Shown here one piece after another: positions 50,421 through 58,345 of a stretch of 58,345 bases of DNA. Made by a program: the position numbers and the translations under genes. The stretch covers positions 1 through 58,345 of the forward strand of contig CAZOTE010000003.1 in NCBI GenBank assembly GCA_964582705.1, written 5' to 3'. Numbering within the stretch: the stretch's first letter is position 1; every line of letters begins with the position of its first letter. A model generated the notes under the pieces. The model saw nothing but the letters and a program-made list of their open reading frames with translations, was not told the origin of the DNA and made no database searches. The stretch is from Alkalibacter sp964582705 (GTDB lineage Bacteria > Bacillota > Clostridia > Eubacteriales > Alkalibacteraceae).

Positions 50421-52931
50421 TTAAATGTTTTTTTCTTCCTCTTTCGCTCCAGTGCCTCCATTGTCCTTTTTGTCATTTTCGATGTCTTTCCTATTCTCGT
50501 AAGATTCGATAAGTCTTTTTGCAACCTTTTCAAATACGGTGCCCTCGGGATAGGTTCCACCATCATCTTCTTCTCCCGCCTCGGTATCTGTAAGAAGGAA
50601 TATCCCTTCTTCAATAGTCTTGACTGCATAGATATTGAACTTTCCTTCTGCGACGGCATCCAGCAGTTCGTCTTTAAGCATCAGATCTTCGATATTTTCA
50701 TCCGGAATCATTACCCCTTGATCTCCCGTCAGTCCTTTGGAATTGCATATGTCGAAAAAGCCTTCTATCTTTTCAACTGCGCCCCCAATCGGCTGAATCT
50801 TGCCTCTTTGATCCACCGATCCGGTAACTGCGATATTTTGCTTTATTGGAACTCCAGAAAGACTCGATAGTATGGCATAAAGCTCAGCACTCGACGCACT
50901 ATCTCCTTCCACTCCCTGATAATTCTGCTCAAAGGTAATCTGAGCAGTCAAACCAAAGGGTTTTTTCTTGGCAAATGTTCCTCCAAGATATCCCACCAAG
51001 GTGTATACCCCTTTAGTGTGAATACTGCCGCTCATACCTGTCTCCCTCTCAATATGGATTACCCCGCCTCTTCCCATATAAGTTCTAGCCGTTATCCTCA
51101 TTGGAATCCCAAAGGAATAACCACTTAATCCAATCACAGACAATCCGTTTATCTGGCCTACCTCTCGCCCAGTTGTCTCTATTCTGATTCTTCCCTTTAC
51201 TATTTCCTCATGTATTTTTTCTTCCAGCTTGTTAAGCCTGTACTTGCGCTCATCGATGGCTTTTTTCACATGCCTCGAATCCACAATCTCACTATCGTCC
51301 ATCGCCGCAAAAGCAGAGGCCTCGTAGACAATATCCTTTATGTCGTTGAATCTAGTGGACAGCTTGTTTTGATCAGCAGCCAATCTGGATCCATATTCCA
51401 CTATCCTGGCCAGGGCCAGCTTGTCAAAGTGCTTTAAATTGCCCTCTCTGCACAGCGTACTGACAAATGATACATATTGGCAAACATTTTCATTATTTCT
51501 GGGCATCTCTATGTCAAAATCCACTTTTATTTTGAACAGCTTCTCAAAATCCTCGTCTGAGCTGAATATGGCGTAAAATATGGGAGTTCCTATCAATAGT
51601 ATCTTCACATCTAAAGGTATAGGCTGTGGCCTAAGAGTCGTGGTTGGTATAAGCCTATACTGCTCGCCCATGTTCTCCACTATAGCTTCTCTATATTTCA
51701 AGGCTTTCTTAAGAGCATCCCAAACAAATGGATCCATGAGAAGATCTTTTGCTTGCAGAATAAGATATCCTCCGTTAGCCCTTTGAAGAGCTCCTGATTT
51801 TACCATCGTAAAGTCAGTAGTCATGCTCATCATATGACTCTTATATTCTATTTTGCCAAACAAATTATAATAGTTGGGGCTGGATTCGATGATTACCGGC
51901 GCGCCTGATAGCCTTTCGTTATTTACAAAAAGATTTACGCTGTATCTGGTGAACCTGCTTTCTTCGTCTTCGAAGTAAAAGCCATTTTCGTCTACTATAC
52001 CACCCTCTTCTTGGTTTTCCTGGTGTCCTTGCTGCTGAAATGTATATTCCAATCCGCCGCCATGACCTGCTGTCTTGAATATCCTGTGATTTTCCACAAC
52101 ATCCTTGAAAACCCCTTCTAAGTATTCAAGGATTTTGGGGAAGTCTCCGTATTTTTCCTTCAACCTATTTACTGGCACTTCAGCAGCAGCATAGGCGATT
52201 TTTTTTTCAAGTTCGACTATCTGTCCATTGCCTTGCTTTTCCAGGTTTTGACCGTATCTCATGGTCTCGTTCATTTTTTTCTGAAGCTGATGCATCTTCT
52301 CTTCGATTTTTTTTCTTTCATCTATGGAGTACTTTTCGTATTCCTCCTGCTGTATAGGTTGTCCGTTTTTAACAGGCAAGAATAAAACCCGACCGGGCAG
52401 CTGTTGCAACATGAACCCTTCATCATTAGCTTCCTTTTCGACTTCGTGAAGCATGTCCACCAGCTTTTTTCTGACGGACTGGATTATTCTGTCTCTTTGC
52501 TGTCTATAGTCGCTACCTTCAAATGCCCTTGGTATTAGTATCTTTAGCTCCGAAACCAGTGCTTCCATGTCTTTTTTGAACACCTTGCCTTTTCCTGCCG
52601 GAAGAGAAACCGACATCGGATTGTCTCTGTCGTTAAAATTATATATGTAACACCAGTCCATTGGCACAGGTTTGCCCTTAGCTGCTTGTTTAACTGTACT
52701 TTCGGTGTATGTGCTTTTCCCTGTACCTTGGGCTCCAGCTACAAATATATTGTATCCGGTTGAATCCATGTTCAAGCCAAAATCCATCGCCTTTATGGCT
52801 CTTTCCTGACCTATGAAATTCTCAAAGGGCTCTACATCCTTGGAAGTAGAGCAAAAATCAAGTTCGCTTTCACCGCCGCAAATCCTTTTAAGTTTTTCTA
52901 TTCCTACTTTAAATTTCTCTTCATTCCCCAT
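50421..52931 (-). CDS. LonB-type ATP-dependent protease (AAA_32 plus Lon C-terminal domain)
   Basis: 836 aa. N-terminal AAA+ domain with Walker A GAQGTGKST (near 65-73) and a long lid/insert region. The second half carries the S16 protease with catalytic Ser in GDSASSAELYAI and Lys in GGAVEKIEGFFD. It differs from the canonical Lon at 3667 in lacking the LON N-domain. A highly charged C-terminal tail (from about 775; Glu/Lys/Gly-rich) is not part of the core. The GAGGAG-type site precedes ATG 52931. Physiological substrates are unknown; relatives occur in many Clostridia. Confidence 0.92.
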   Translation of the reverse strand: MGNEEKFKVGIEKLKRICGGESELDFCSTSKDVEPFENFIGQERAIKAMDFGLNMDSTGYNIFVAGAQGTGKSTYTESTVKQAAKGKPVPMDWCYIYNFNDRDNPMSVSLPAGKGKVFKKDMEALVSELKILIPRAFEGSDYRQQRDRIIQSVRKKLVDMLHEVEKEANDEGFMLQQLPGRVLFLPVKNGQPIQQEEYEKYSIDERKKIEEKMHQLQKKMNETMRYGQNLEKQGNGQIVELEKKIAYAAAEVPVNRLKEKYGDFPKILEYLEGVFKDVVENHRIFKTAGHGGGLEYTFQQQGHQENQEEGGIVDENGFYFEDEESRFTRYSVNLFVNNERLSGAPVIIESSPNYYNLFGKIEYKSHMMSMTTDFTMVKSGALQRANGGYLILQAKDLLMDPFVWDALKKALKYREAIVENMGEQYRLIPTTTLRPQPIPLDVKILLIGTPIFYAIFSSDEDFEKLFKIKVDFDIEMPRNNENVCQYVSFVSTLCREGNLKHFDKLALARIVEYGSRLAADQNKLSTRFNDIKDIVYEASAFAAMDDSEIVDSRHVKKAIDERKYRLNKLEEKIHEEIVKGRIRIETTGREVGQINGLSVIGLSGYSFGIPMRITARTYMGRGGVIHIERETGMSGSIHTKGVYTLVGYLGGTFAKKKPFGLTAQITFEQNYQGVEGDSASSAELYAILSSLSGVPIKQNIAVTGSVDQRGKIQPIGGAVEKIEGFFDICNSKGLTGDQGVMIPDENIEDLMLKDELLDAVAEGKFNIYAVKTIEEGIFLLTDTEAGEEDDGGTYPEGTVFEKVAKRLIESYENRKDIENDKKDNGGTGAKEEEKNI

Positions 52932-53022
52932 TGAACATCCTCCTAAAGACCGTAATCGTATTCAACTCGTTATCTTCTATATACCCTTTTTAAGATGACG
53001 TAACAGTGCTAAAAATAAAAAA

Positions 53023-53046
53023 CCCCAATGAATTTCATCATTGGGG
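53023..53046 (-). terminator. intrinsic terminator after PTS IIC
   Basis: 9-bp perfect stem CCCCAATGA/TCATTGGGG (53023-53031 with 53038-53046), T-rich on the minus-strand side. Confidence 0.85.
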
Positions 53047-53071
53047 AAATGTGCAGAGCATATTAAAATAA

Positions 53072-54349
53072 TTACCTAATAAATTGAATGAATATAAAGA
53101 ACGGTATCCAAGTATATGACTGTGCTCCAATTGCAAGGTTTGTTACTTGAGAACCTTCCATCAAAAGAGTTGGATCTACTACACCCAAAAGCTCTGTCAT
53201 CATCGGAGCTGCATATGTAGCAAGATAAAGAATGATTATACTCTGGATAGTTCCATGTATCAATGCCCTAAACAAGTTTCCTCTGTTGGGAAGAATAGAG
53301 CATATATTGTAAAAAGTAAGAACAGACAGGTCTGCAAGAGGAAGTACGGTAACACCCGGCAATACAAAAGCAAGCACCAAAGTGATTGGAATCATGATAA
53401 GGGCGATAGATACTACGAATGGATGTCCGATAGCAACCGCTGCATCAAGACCAATGTAAACTTCTCTTCCTGGGAATCTCTTTTCCATGAACTGATGCGC
53501 GCCTTCTGAAATGACCATAAGTCCTTCCATCAAAAGAGCTATCATTCTTGGAAGAAGCACAAGTACTCCGGCAACTCCCATTGCTGTGTTAAGAACGACT
53601 CTGATTTCCATTCTGGCGGCAACTGCAAGCCCTCCACCGATAACCAGTCCGAGCATCATAGGCTCTCCAAGTAGTCCAAGTCTTTCCTGCATCTTCTCTG
53701 TCGTCCAGTTGATGTCTTTGATCCCTGGAATTTTGTTAAGCAACCAATCCATCGGGTAAGAATAAAGCGCCTGTGATACGGCTTGAGTATGAGGCAATGA
53801 TATTCCTTCAAGACCTAGAATATCCGCACAATCCGGTTGAATCCAATCGGCAATCTTAAACACTACAGCCATATTGATCGCAGCTGAAACCGCAGCCAAT
53901 ATATAGCTTAGAGTCGATCTTTCGCCGATCAGCACGATCGCGCTACCGATGAAAAGTGCATGCCAGTAGTTCCATATATCTATATCCATTGTTTTTGTCC
54001 ATCCAAGAGCCAACATGATGATGTTGGTCGCCAAAATGGTTATGAATATGATTGGAACAACGTCGGTACCCCATGCTACTGCAGCACCTGCCGGCCATCC
54101 GATATCGATTGCGTTGTTTCTAAGTCCGTAGACCTCAACAAGTTCGTTGATAACCGGTGTGATGGTATTAACCATAAGGCCTATAACTAGGTTAAGTCCT
54201 ATAAATGCGATACCAAAGGTGATCGCCGCTCTGAAAACGTCAGAAAAACGCTGCCCAAGCGCTATACCTAAAATCATTAAGATTACCGGCATCATTACTG
54301 ATGCTCCTGCTTCGATGATCCATGTAAAAAAACCTAATACTAAATCCAT
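53072..54349 (-). CDS. PTS galactitol-type transporter subunit IIC
   Basis: 425-aa membrane permease with about ten to twelve hydrophobic segments; the ALGWTKTMDIDIWNYWHALF and GREVYIGLDAAVAIGHPF blocks fit the galactitol IIC family (GatC). It lies 66 nt behind a IIB gene on the same strand, so IIB-IIC form one unit. No IIA is in the window. Terminator follows. Confidence 0.93.
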   Translation of the reverse strand: MDLVLGFFTWIIEAGASVMMPVILMILGIALGQRFSDVFRAAITFGIAFIGLNLVIGLMVNTITPVINELVEVYGLRNNAIDIGWPAGAAVAWGTDVVPIIFITILATNIIMLALGWTKTMDIDIWNYWHALFIGSAIVLIGERSTLSYILAAVSAAINMAVVFKIADWIQPDCADILGLEGISLPHTQAVSQALYSYPMDWLLNKIPGIKDINWTTEKMQERLGLLGEPMMLGLVIGGGLAVAARMEIRVVLNTAMGVAGVLVLLPRMIALLMEGLMVISEGAHQFMEKRFPGREVYIGLDAAVAIGHPFVVSIALIMIPITLVLAFVLPGVTVLPLADLSVLTFYNICSILPNRGNLFRALIHGTIQSIIILYLATYAAPMMTELLGVVDPTLLMEGSQVTNLAIGAQSYTWIPFFIFIQFIR

Positions 54350-54415
54350 TGAGTTATTTCCCCCTCAGTTCAATTTTATATCAGCTCACTATGTTGCCAA
54401 TATCAAGTGCTAAAC

Positions 54416-54706
54416 TTAGCCTTTTAACACTTCAACCAATTCTTCGATTGTCTTTTGGAGGTTAACTCCAGTAAGAAAAGATCTTCCGTTGACAACCGGC
54501 ACTCCCGGATCACCCGGTATTTGGCACGTACCTACAACAACATCCGGCTTAAGCGTCTTAGCCTTTGAAACAGCTTCGGAAGCTTTGCATTGCACTGTCA
54601 TGCAATCGATGCCCTGCTCTTTGCACATTTTTTCAATTTTCTTTGCTACTACCGTCGACGTTGCTATTGCCGTACCACATGCCACTAAAATTTTCTTTTT
54701 AACCAT
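54416..54706 (-). CDS. PTS galactitol-type transporter subunit IIB
   Basis: 96 aa from ATG 54706 with GGAGGTG 6 nt upstream; the frame reaches 54721 without a better site. Active Cys in VACGTAIATST. Strong similarity (about 80% by eye) to the orphan IIB at 41079-41366. First gene of a IIB-IIC operon, upstream of a cre-like site. Confidence 0.95.
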   Translation of the reverse strand: MVKKKILVACGTAIATSTVVAKKIEKMCKEQGIDCMTVQCKASEAVSKAKTLKPDVVVGTCQIPGDPGVPVVNGRSFLTGVNLQKTIEELVEVLKG

Positions 54707-54776
54707 ATTTTTCACCTCCAAATGAATATTGGCAAATTGTGAGTAATATACATATCTGCCTTTTTAGCCCTTCTCG

Positions 54777-54791
54777 TTATATCGTTTACAT
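54777..54791 (-). promoter_or_regulatory. cre-like catabolite site upstream of PTS IIB-IIC
   Basis: Minus strand ATGTAAACGATATAA matches WTGNAANCGNWNNCW at 14 of 15 positions. The 390-bp gap 54722-55114 otherwise shows AT-rich sequence with weak -10/-35 candidates and the terminator at 55077-55108. Confidence 0.45.
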
Positions 54792-55076
54792 ATATAACTG
54801 AAATTATTCTCTCATAATGCTTCTGGAATTTCAAGCATTTTTTGCTATGTTCCTTGTATACATTTAAGCGCAATCAACTTTTATTCTAGAAGCCTTATTG
54901 CATTGGAGAATAACTTTCCTTATTTTATCATAAAAATCCATCTTTTCATAATTGTATACAGTATCATTTTAAAGCAGTAAAATATAATTTATTTATTTTC
55001 TTGTAATCGTTATCAATTCCATCTAATGTTATATATGTATTCATAGTTTATACTCGTTTAGCTTTTGACTATTAAA

Positions 55077-55108
55077 AAACTGCAGACTTTCGAATTCATC
55101 TGCAGTTT
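55077..55108 (-). terminator. intrinsic terminator after the FMN-binding gene
   Basis: 10-bp perfect stem AAACTGCAGA/TCTGCAGTTT (55077-55086 with 55099-55108) with T-rich sequence after it on the minus strand. Confidence 0.75.
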
Positions 55109-55114
55109 AGTATA

Positions 55115-55507
55115 TTACTCTAAAAGAGCATCCTCGACGGCCTTTCGTATCACAATACTGCTGTAGGTAGCTCCTGATATAGCTTCAACATCAAGGGATT
55201 GGCTATTTACTATATCCTCGACGATGCTTTCACCGTCTTTTCCTTGACCGTTATCGTGCTTTAATATTTCAATTTTATCAATTTTATGATTCGAAACCTC
55301 CACCTCAACTTCTACCGATATTGGAAAAGCGTCGTGGCTGCCAAAATAAATTCCATCAGGTACCTGGGTTAGGTCAACTTGCTCTATTTCAAGCTCAGTC
55401 AATCCTTTAAGATTTTTTTCAATATTTGATATTACGATTTTGCCTGTTACCGCTAATGCCACCACAAATATCAATACGATCAACAATATTTTGTGTGATT
55501 TCTTCAT
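55115..55507 (-). CDS. membrane-anchored FMN-binding domain protein
   Basis: 130 aa from ATG 55507 (GGAG 6 nt upstream). N-terminal membrane anchor (about 5-25), then an extracellular FMN-binding domain whose SGATYSS motif (Thr at about 114) is the kind covalently flavinylated by ApbE-type enzymes in RnfG/NqrC relatives. The flavinylating enzyme is not in the window. It follows an ECF S-component gene (55559-56092), so a flavin import and flavin-based redox link is an inference. Confidence 0.82.
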   Translation of the reverse strand: MKKSHKILLIVLIFVVALAVTGKIVISNIEKNLKGLTELEIEQVDLTQVPDGIYFGSHDAFPISVEVEVEVSNHKIDKIEILKHDNGQGKDGESIVEDIVNSQSLDVEAISGATYSSIVIRKAVEDALLE

Positions 55508-55558
55508 CTTTAACTCCTCCATTTTTTAAAATCGGCAAAACTCTCCTGAATCAATCAA

Positions 55559-56092
55559 CTACTTAATTTTTTCTCCGATCCTCTGATACACCACCTTGTT
55601 AGACATCCATGCCCCTGCAACCCCAAGCATATAAATCACTGCCGACAATATGAGGATGAAAACCCATCCTCCGGTCAAGCGATATATGGCATTGCCAGTA
55701 AAGTAATATGCCGCTGCCGATGCACATAAGACAGCCATTACCGGATAGATTCCAACCGCTAGAAGCATCTTTCTCAAGGTACCGTAATTTCTAAAAATTA
55801 TAAAAGCTATCAGCTCTGCACTGACGCCTGCAGACACTATTGCAATAGACATCACTATAGACACAGGTGCCATCAAAGCCCCAAAAACCAGATTTACAGC
55901 AGACATAACTCCTATCTTTTGAACCTTTCTAACAGGGATAAACATCATAAATCCCAAAAATGGAGCAAATACGACGAACTTAAGTCCCGGCACAGGGAAA
56001 AAGCTTCCTGCAATATAAAAAACATATCCTACAACAACCGTCAATGCGGCTACGACGCCTATTAGCGTAATATCTTTCACAGTATATTTCAT
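55559..56092 (-). CDS. ECF transporter substrate-binding (S) component
   Basis: 177 aa, five or six membrane helices. The N-terminal KDITLIGVVAALTVVVGY and the loop FFPVPGLKFVVFAPFLGFMMF fit S components of energy-coupling-factor vitamin transporters. The vitamin is not determined by sequence alone; riboflavin would fit the neighbouring FMN-binding protein. The energising EcfA/T subunits are not in the window. Promoter TTGATA-N17-TAAAAT upstream. Confidence 0.8.
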   Translation of the reverse strand: MKYTVKDITLIGVVAALTVVVGYVFYIAGSFFPVPGLKFVVFAPFLGFMMFIPVRKVQKIGVMSAVNLVFGALMAPVSIVMSIAIVSAGVSAELIAFIIFRNYGTLRKMLLAVGIYPVMAVLCASAAAYYFTGNAIYRLTGGWVFILILSAVIYMLGVAGAWMSNKVVYQRIGEKIK

Positions 56093-56138
56093 ATGTCATT
56101 CCTCCAACGAAAAGTTTTATTACATTGATTCTATCACA

Positions 56139-56167
56139 ATTTTATCCCATGCTCTAGAAATTATCAA
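56139..56167 (-). promoter_or_regulatory. promoter of the ECF S-component gene
   Basis: Minus strand TTGATA (56162-56167), 17-nt spacer, TAAAAT (56139-56144). Its -35 nearly abuts the -10 of the divergent PadR promoter, so the two may interfere. Confidence 0.6.
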
Positions 56168-56177
56168 TTTGATATGG

Positions 56178-56202
56178 TATAATGATATCGAATTACGATA
56201 TC
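56178..56202 (+). promoter_or_regulatory. PadR promoter (-10) with palindromic operator
   Basis: Extended -10 TGG-TATAAT (TATAAT 56178-56183) directly followed by GATATCG-AATTA-CGATATC (56184-56202), a perfect 7-5-7 inverted repeat over the predicted start. Position fits autorepression by the PadR protein. Confidence 0.7.
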
Positions 56203-56239
56203 GCTATATATACCAAAAAATTAGAAAGAAGGTGCCGCC

Positions 56240-56545
56240 TTGAAAGATTCCATTTTAAGAAAATTCTTTTTGGGTTTTATTCAGATACATATACTTCACC
56301 ACGCAAAAAAAGAGCCTCTCTACGGGGCTTGGATGATAAAAGAACTGGAAACCCACGGTTATGATATGAGTCCAGGAACTCTCTATCCTCTGCTTCACAG
56401 CATGGAGGAAAAAGGTCTCCTTGAACGAAAAGACCTGCTTGTCTCCGGTAAAATCAGAAAATACTACAGCATAACTCCACTTGGTGAAGACGTTTTGGTG
56501 GAGGCAAAGGAAAAAGCTTATGAGCTCTTTAAGGAGATCAAATGA
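56240..56545 (+). CDS. PadR family transcriptional regulator
   Basis: 101 aa from TTG 56240 with GAAGGTG upstream. The winged-helix core shows the family's PLYGAWMIKELE and MSPGTLYPLLHSMEEKGLLERK, followed by the wing GKIRKYYSITPLG. First gene of a padR-fetA-fetB operon with a palindrome between the promoter and the start, so it likely controls the FetAB exporter and itself. Short version without a long C-terminal dimerisation arm. Confidence 0.93.
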   Translation: MKDSILRKFFLGFIQIHILHHAKKEPLYGAWMIKELETHGYDMSPGTLYPLLHSMEEKGLLERKDLLVSGKIRKYYSITPLGEDVLVEAKEKAYELFKEIK

Positions 56546-56566
56546 TTTTAGAAAGGAAAAGTTTCT

Positions 56567-57211
56567 ATGTACGATTTGAAAAACATAAAATTTAAAGACA
56601 TCTTGGACATTAAAGAAATCAAGATACCAAGAGCAAGAATCACATGCATAGTAGGTGAAAGCGGCAGCGGAAAAACCACTCTTCTCAGGATGCTGAATAA
56701 CCTGACAAGTCCTGATTCAGGAGACATTTCCTATGACGGGCAATCAATATTCCACATCGACCCCGTGATACTTAGACGAAAGGCGGTAATGCTTCCTCAG
56801 ACACCAGCCATATTCAGCGGCACTGTAAGAGACAACCTGCTGATAGGACTGAAGCTTTCTCAAAAGCTCGAAGTTTCCGATGAAGAGCTTATCAAAGCCA
56901 TGGAAATGGTTAGATTGTCTAAAGATCTCGACTCTGATGCAGATCTTTTATCAGGGGGAGAAAAACAGCGGCTGGCAATCGCCAGGGTCATGCTTATGGA
57001 TCCTGAGGTGCTCCTTTTAGATGAACCTTCCTCAGCTCTGGATGAATATACCGAACAGATTGTTATTAGCACTCTGGTTGAATATGCAAGGGATAAGAAA
57101 AAAACAATGGTCATGGTTACCCACTCAAAAAAAATCGCCCGCGAGTTTGCAGACGAAATAATAGAAATCAAAAAGAAAAACATGCCAATGCCGGAGAGGA
57201 GCCTCCAATGA
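56567..57211 (+). CDS. fetA: FetA-type iron export ABC transporter ATP-binding protein
   Basis: 214 aa. Walker A GESGSGKTTLL at about 29-39, Q-loop LPQTP, signature LSGGEKQR, Walker B VLLLDEPSSALD and H-loop THSKK. Short ATPase of the YbbL/FetA type, recognised mainly by its pairing with the overlapping FetB-type permease gene (4-bp ATGA overlap). Probably exports iron or another metal to relieve stress. Confidence 0.87.
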   Translation: MYDLKNIKFKDILDIKEIKIPRARITCIVGESGSGKTTLLRMLNNLTSPDSGDISYDGQSIFHIDPVILRRKAVMLPQTPAIFSGTVRDNLLIGLKLSQKLEVSDEELIKAMEMVRLSKDLDSDADLLSGGEKQRLAIARVMLMDPEVLLLDEPSSALDEYTEQIVISTLVEYARDKKKTMVMVTHSKKIAREFADEIIEIKKKNMPMPERSLQ

Positions 57212-58023
57212 ACGGAGTTATAGACCTTCAGATGTGGCAGATGGCCGCATCCTACATCTTTATTGTTATACTGCTCTTCATCGTTAAGGCAAGAGGAATA
57301 TCCCGTGAAAAGGAGATTATAATATCCTCTGTCAGGATGACCCTGCAGCTGATCATTACAGGATATGCCTTGATATTTCTATTTGACAACGCCAACCCTT
57401 TATTGACATTGCTTGTGATAGCAATAATGGAAGCTTTTGCGATCAACAACGTATATAAAAGAACTAAAATGGAACTTACAAGACAACTTAAAAAGATAAT
57501 AGCCTTGTCCATGCTCGCAGGCACTCTTTCCAGCCTGGTCTATTTTTTACTGGTAGTAGTGAGGATCAATCCCTGGTATGATCCCAGATACTTTATACCC
57601 ATTGCCGGAATGCTGGTGGGAAACTCCATGACAGGTATTTCTCTGGGAGTTACAAAGCTGGTAGAAAATATGTACACTCAAAGGCATATGGTCGAATCGG
57701 CACTTATGCTCGGTGCCACTCCAAAGCTTGCGGCAAAGGAAATAATAGACGGAGCCTTTGATTCAGCCATACTTCCTACCATAAATTCCATGGTAGGCAT
57801 GGGAATAGTCTTTCTTCCCGGCATGATGACGGGTCAGATACTTTCAGGAACCTCTCCAGTCACAGCAATTGAGTACCAAATAGCAATCATGCTGGGAATC
57901 CTAGGCAGCGTCGCCTTGACTGTGATATTGTTCGTACAATTGGGATATAAAACTTTCTTTAACGAAAGAAGTCAACTAACGGTAAGCCCGCCTACAAAGA
58001 GAAACGGTAAAGCTGATAAATAA
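57208..58023 (+). CDS. fetB: FetB-type iron export ABC transporter permease (UPF0014)
   Basis: 271 aa with about seven membrane helices, the length of FetB. Conserved UPF0014 blocks include KARGISREKEIIISSVRMTLQLIITGYAL (first part at about 27-45), PIAGMLVGNSMTGISLG and GMGIVFLPGMMTGQILSGTSP. Overlaps fetA. Last gene of the padR operon. Confidence 0.93.
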   Translation: MNGVIDLQMWQMAASYIFIVILLFIVKARGISREKEIIISSVRMTLQLIITGYALIFLFDNANPLLTLLVIAIMEAFAINNVYKRTKMELTRQLKKIIALSMLAGTLSSLVYFLLVVVRINPWYDPRYFIPIAGMLVGNSMTGISLGVTKLVENMYTQRHMVESALMLGATPKLAAKEIIDGAFDSAILPTINSMVGMGIVFLPGMMTGQILSGTSPVTAIEYQIAIMLGILGSVALTVILFVQLGYKTFFNERSQLTVSPPTKRNGKADK

Positions 58024-58051
58024 AAAAATGGGAGGCTGCAATTGTTAATTC

Positions 58052-58252
58052 ATAATAAAGTTTAGTGAAAAGGAGAAGAAGAGAAAAATGGCTATAACCG
58101 TTGTAATCAAAGGGGTTATAGCCATAATAATATAATTAATTATTTTTTGTAGTAATAATAAAGTTTGGTGAAAAGCACACCAATTAGAGACCAGAGAAGG
58201 GCTAAAAATGTAAAAATAAGTAAGAAAAAATGATAATAAAGTGTGGTGAAAA
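58052..58252. repeat. three 20-bp direct repeats downstream of fetB
   Basis: ATAATAAAGTTTGGTGAAAA and two near-copies at 58052-58071, 58155-58174 and 58233-58252, with one or two changes each. Copies 1 and 3 are followed by a GGAGAAG/GGAGAGG purine tract. Intervals of 103 and 78 bp. No gene is seen in 58024-58345. Confidence 0.8.
58088..58125 (+). terminator. hairpin after fetB, possible terminator
   Basis: 12-bp perfect stem ATGGCTATAACC/GGTTATAGCCAT (58088-58099 with 58114-58125) about 65 bp past the fetB stop. It is followed by AT-rich sequence but no clean T-run. Confidence 0.5.
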
Positions 58253-58345
58253 AGGAGAGGATTTTGAGGAGTTCAGAGGATTTCTTGCATATTTAATTAT
58301 TTATTTATTGATTTTATGGGCGGATAGAACTCTATTCCGAGGGCT

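Noticed and set aside
3667..52931. lon and the LonB gene as a recent duplication
   Set aside because: They share only the S16 protease core and differ in N-terminal domains; they are old separate families.
54722..54960. Sigma-54 promoter for the PTS IIB-IIC unit
   Set aside because: No TGGCAC-N5-TTGC pair with correct spacing was found; only a cre-like site and weak sigma-A boxes.
58052..58252. CRISPR array
   Set aside because: Only three 20-bp copies with 83- and 58-bp intervals between them, no palindromic repeat and no cas genes.

Overview
The window is a 58 kb stretch of a low-GC Gram-positive chromosome, most likely an anaerobic, motile member of the Clostridia/Tissierellia. The evidence is the gene order tig-clpP-clpX-lon-engB, RNase G directly ahead of L21, a Bacillus/Clostridium-type large SRP RNA followed by dnaX-ybaB-recR, AGGAGG ribosome binding sites with several TTG starts, a LexA box of the CGAAC-N4-GTTCG type and a perfect CIRCE element. 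No genus can be assigned with confidence. No phage, insertion sequence or CRISPR array was seen.

Left third (1-21 kb): housekeeping, almost all on the minus strand. It runs from dxr through the SRP RNA, dnaX-ybaB-recR, a chemoreceptor, the SOS-controlled uvrB-uvrA pair with a small membrane gene behind it, the tig-clpP-clpX-lon-engB protein quality-control block, queG-rng, and rplU with its leader at the left edge (3' end cut off).

Middle (21-40 kb): a tRNA-Ser(GGA) with a consensus promoter, followed by a hairpin-repeat region; a PH-domain / ABC exporter / CPBP protease operon; a serine operon (serC-serA-DUF1015); tadA; an isocitrate/isopropylmalate dehydrogenase relative; and an unfamiliar three-gene membrane cluster (31.7-35.2 kb) with its own promoter. 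The cluster encodes a 4-TM protein carrying a degenerate sugar-epimerase-like domain, a 4-TM coiled-coil protein and a small two-TM protein. VanZ, class II aldolase and HD-domain genes follow, then htpG under a CIRCE operator and a second chemoreceptor. Both chemoreceptors have sigma-28-like promoters of the same layout.

Right third (41-58 kb): accessory functions. There is a copper/metal block (HMA-TauE/SafE-cupredoxin fusion, LDCC mini-protein, OmpR-type two-component system, LiaF-like membrane protein); an encapsulin nanocompartment with its encapsulated-ferritin cargo; PAP2, a cold-shock protein, an Ldh2-family dehydrogenase and a LonB-type protease; a galactitol-type PTS IIB-IIC pair plus a distant near-duplicate IIB; an FMN-binding / ECF S-component pair; and a PadR-FetA-FetB metal-export operon with a clean PadR-type palindrome. 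The window ends in about 320 bp of AT-rich non-coding DNA with three direct repeats.

The strongest candidates for something undescribed are the 31.7-35.2 kb membrane/pseudo-epimerase cluster, the SOS-linked membrane gene behind uvrA, and the two short repeat families. The best-supported exciting but known system is the encapsulin-EncFtn iron compartment.
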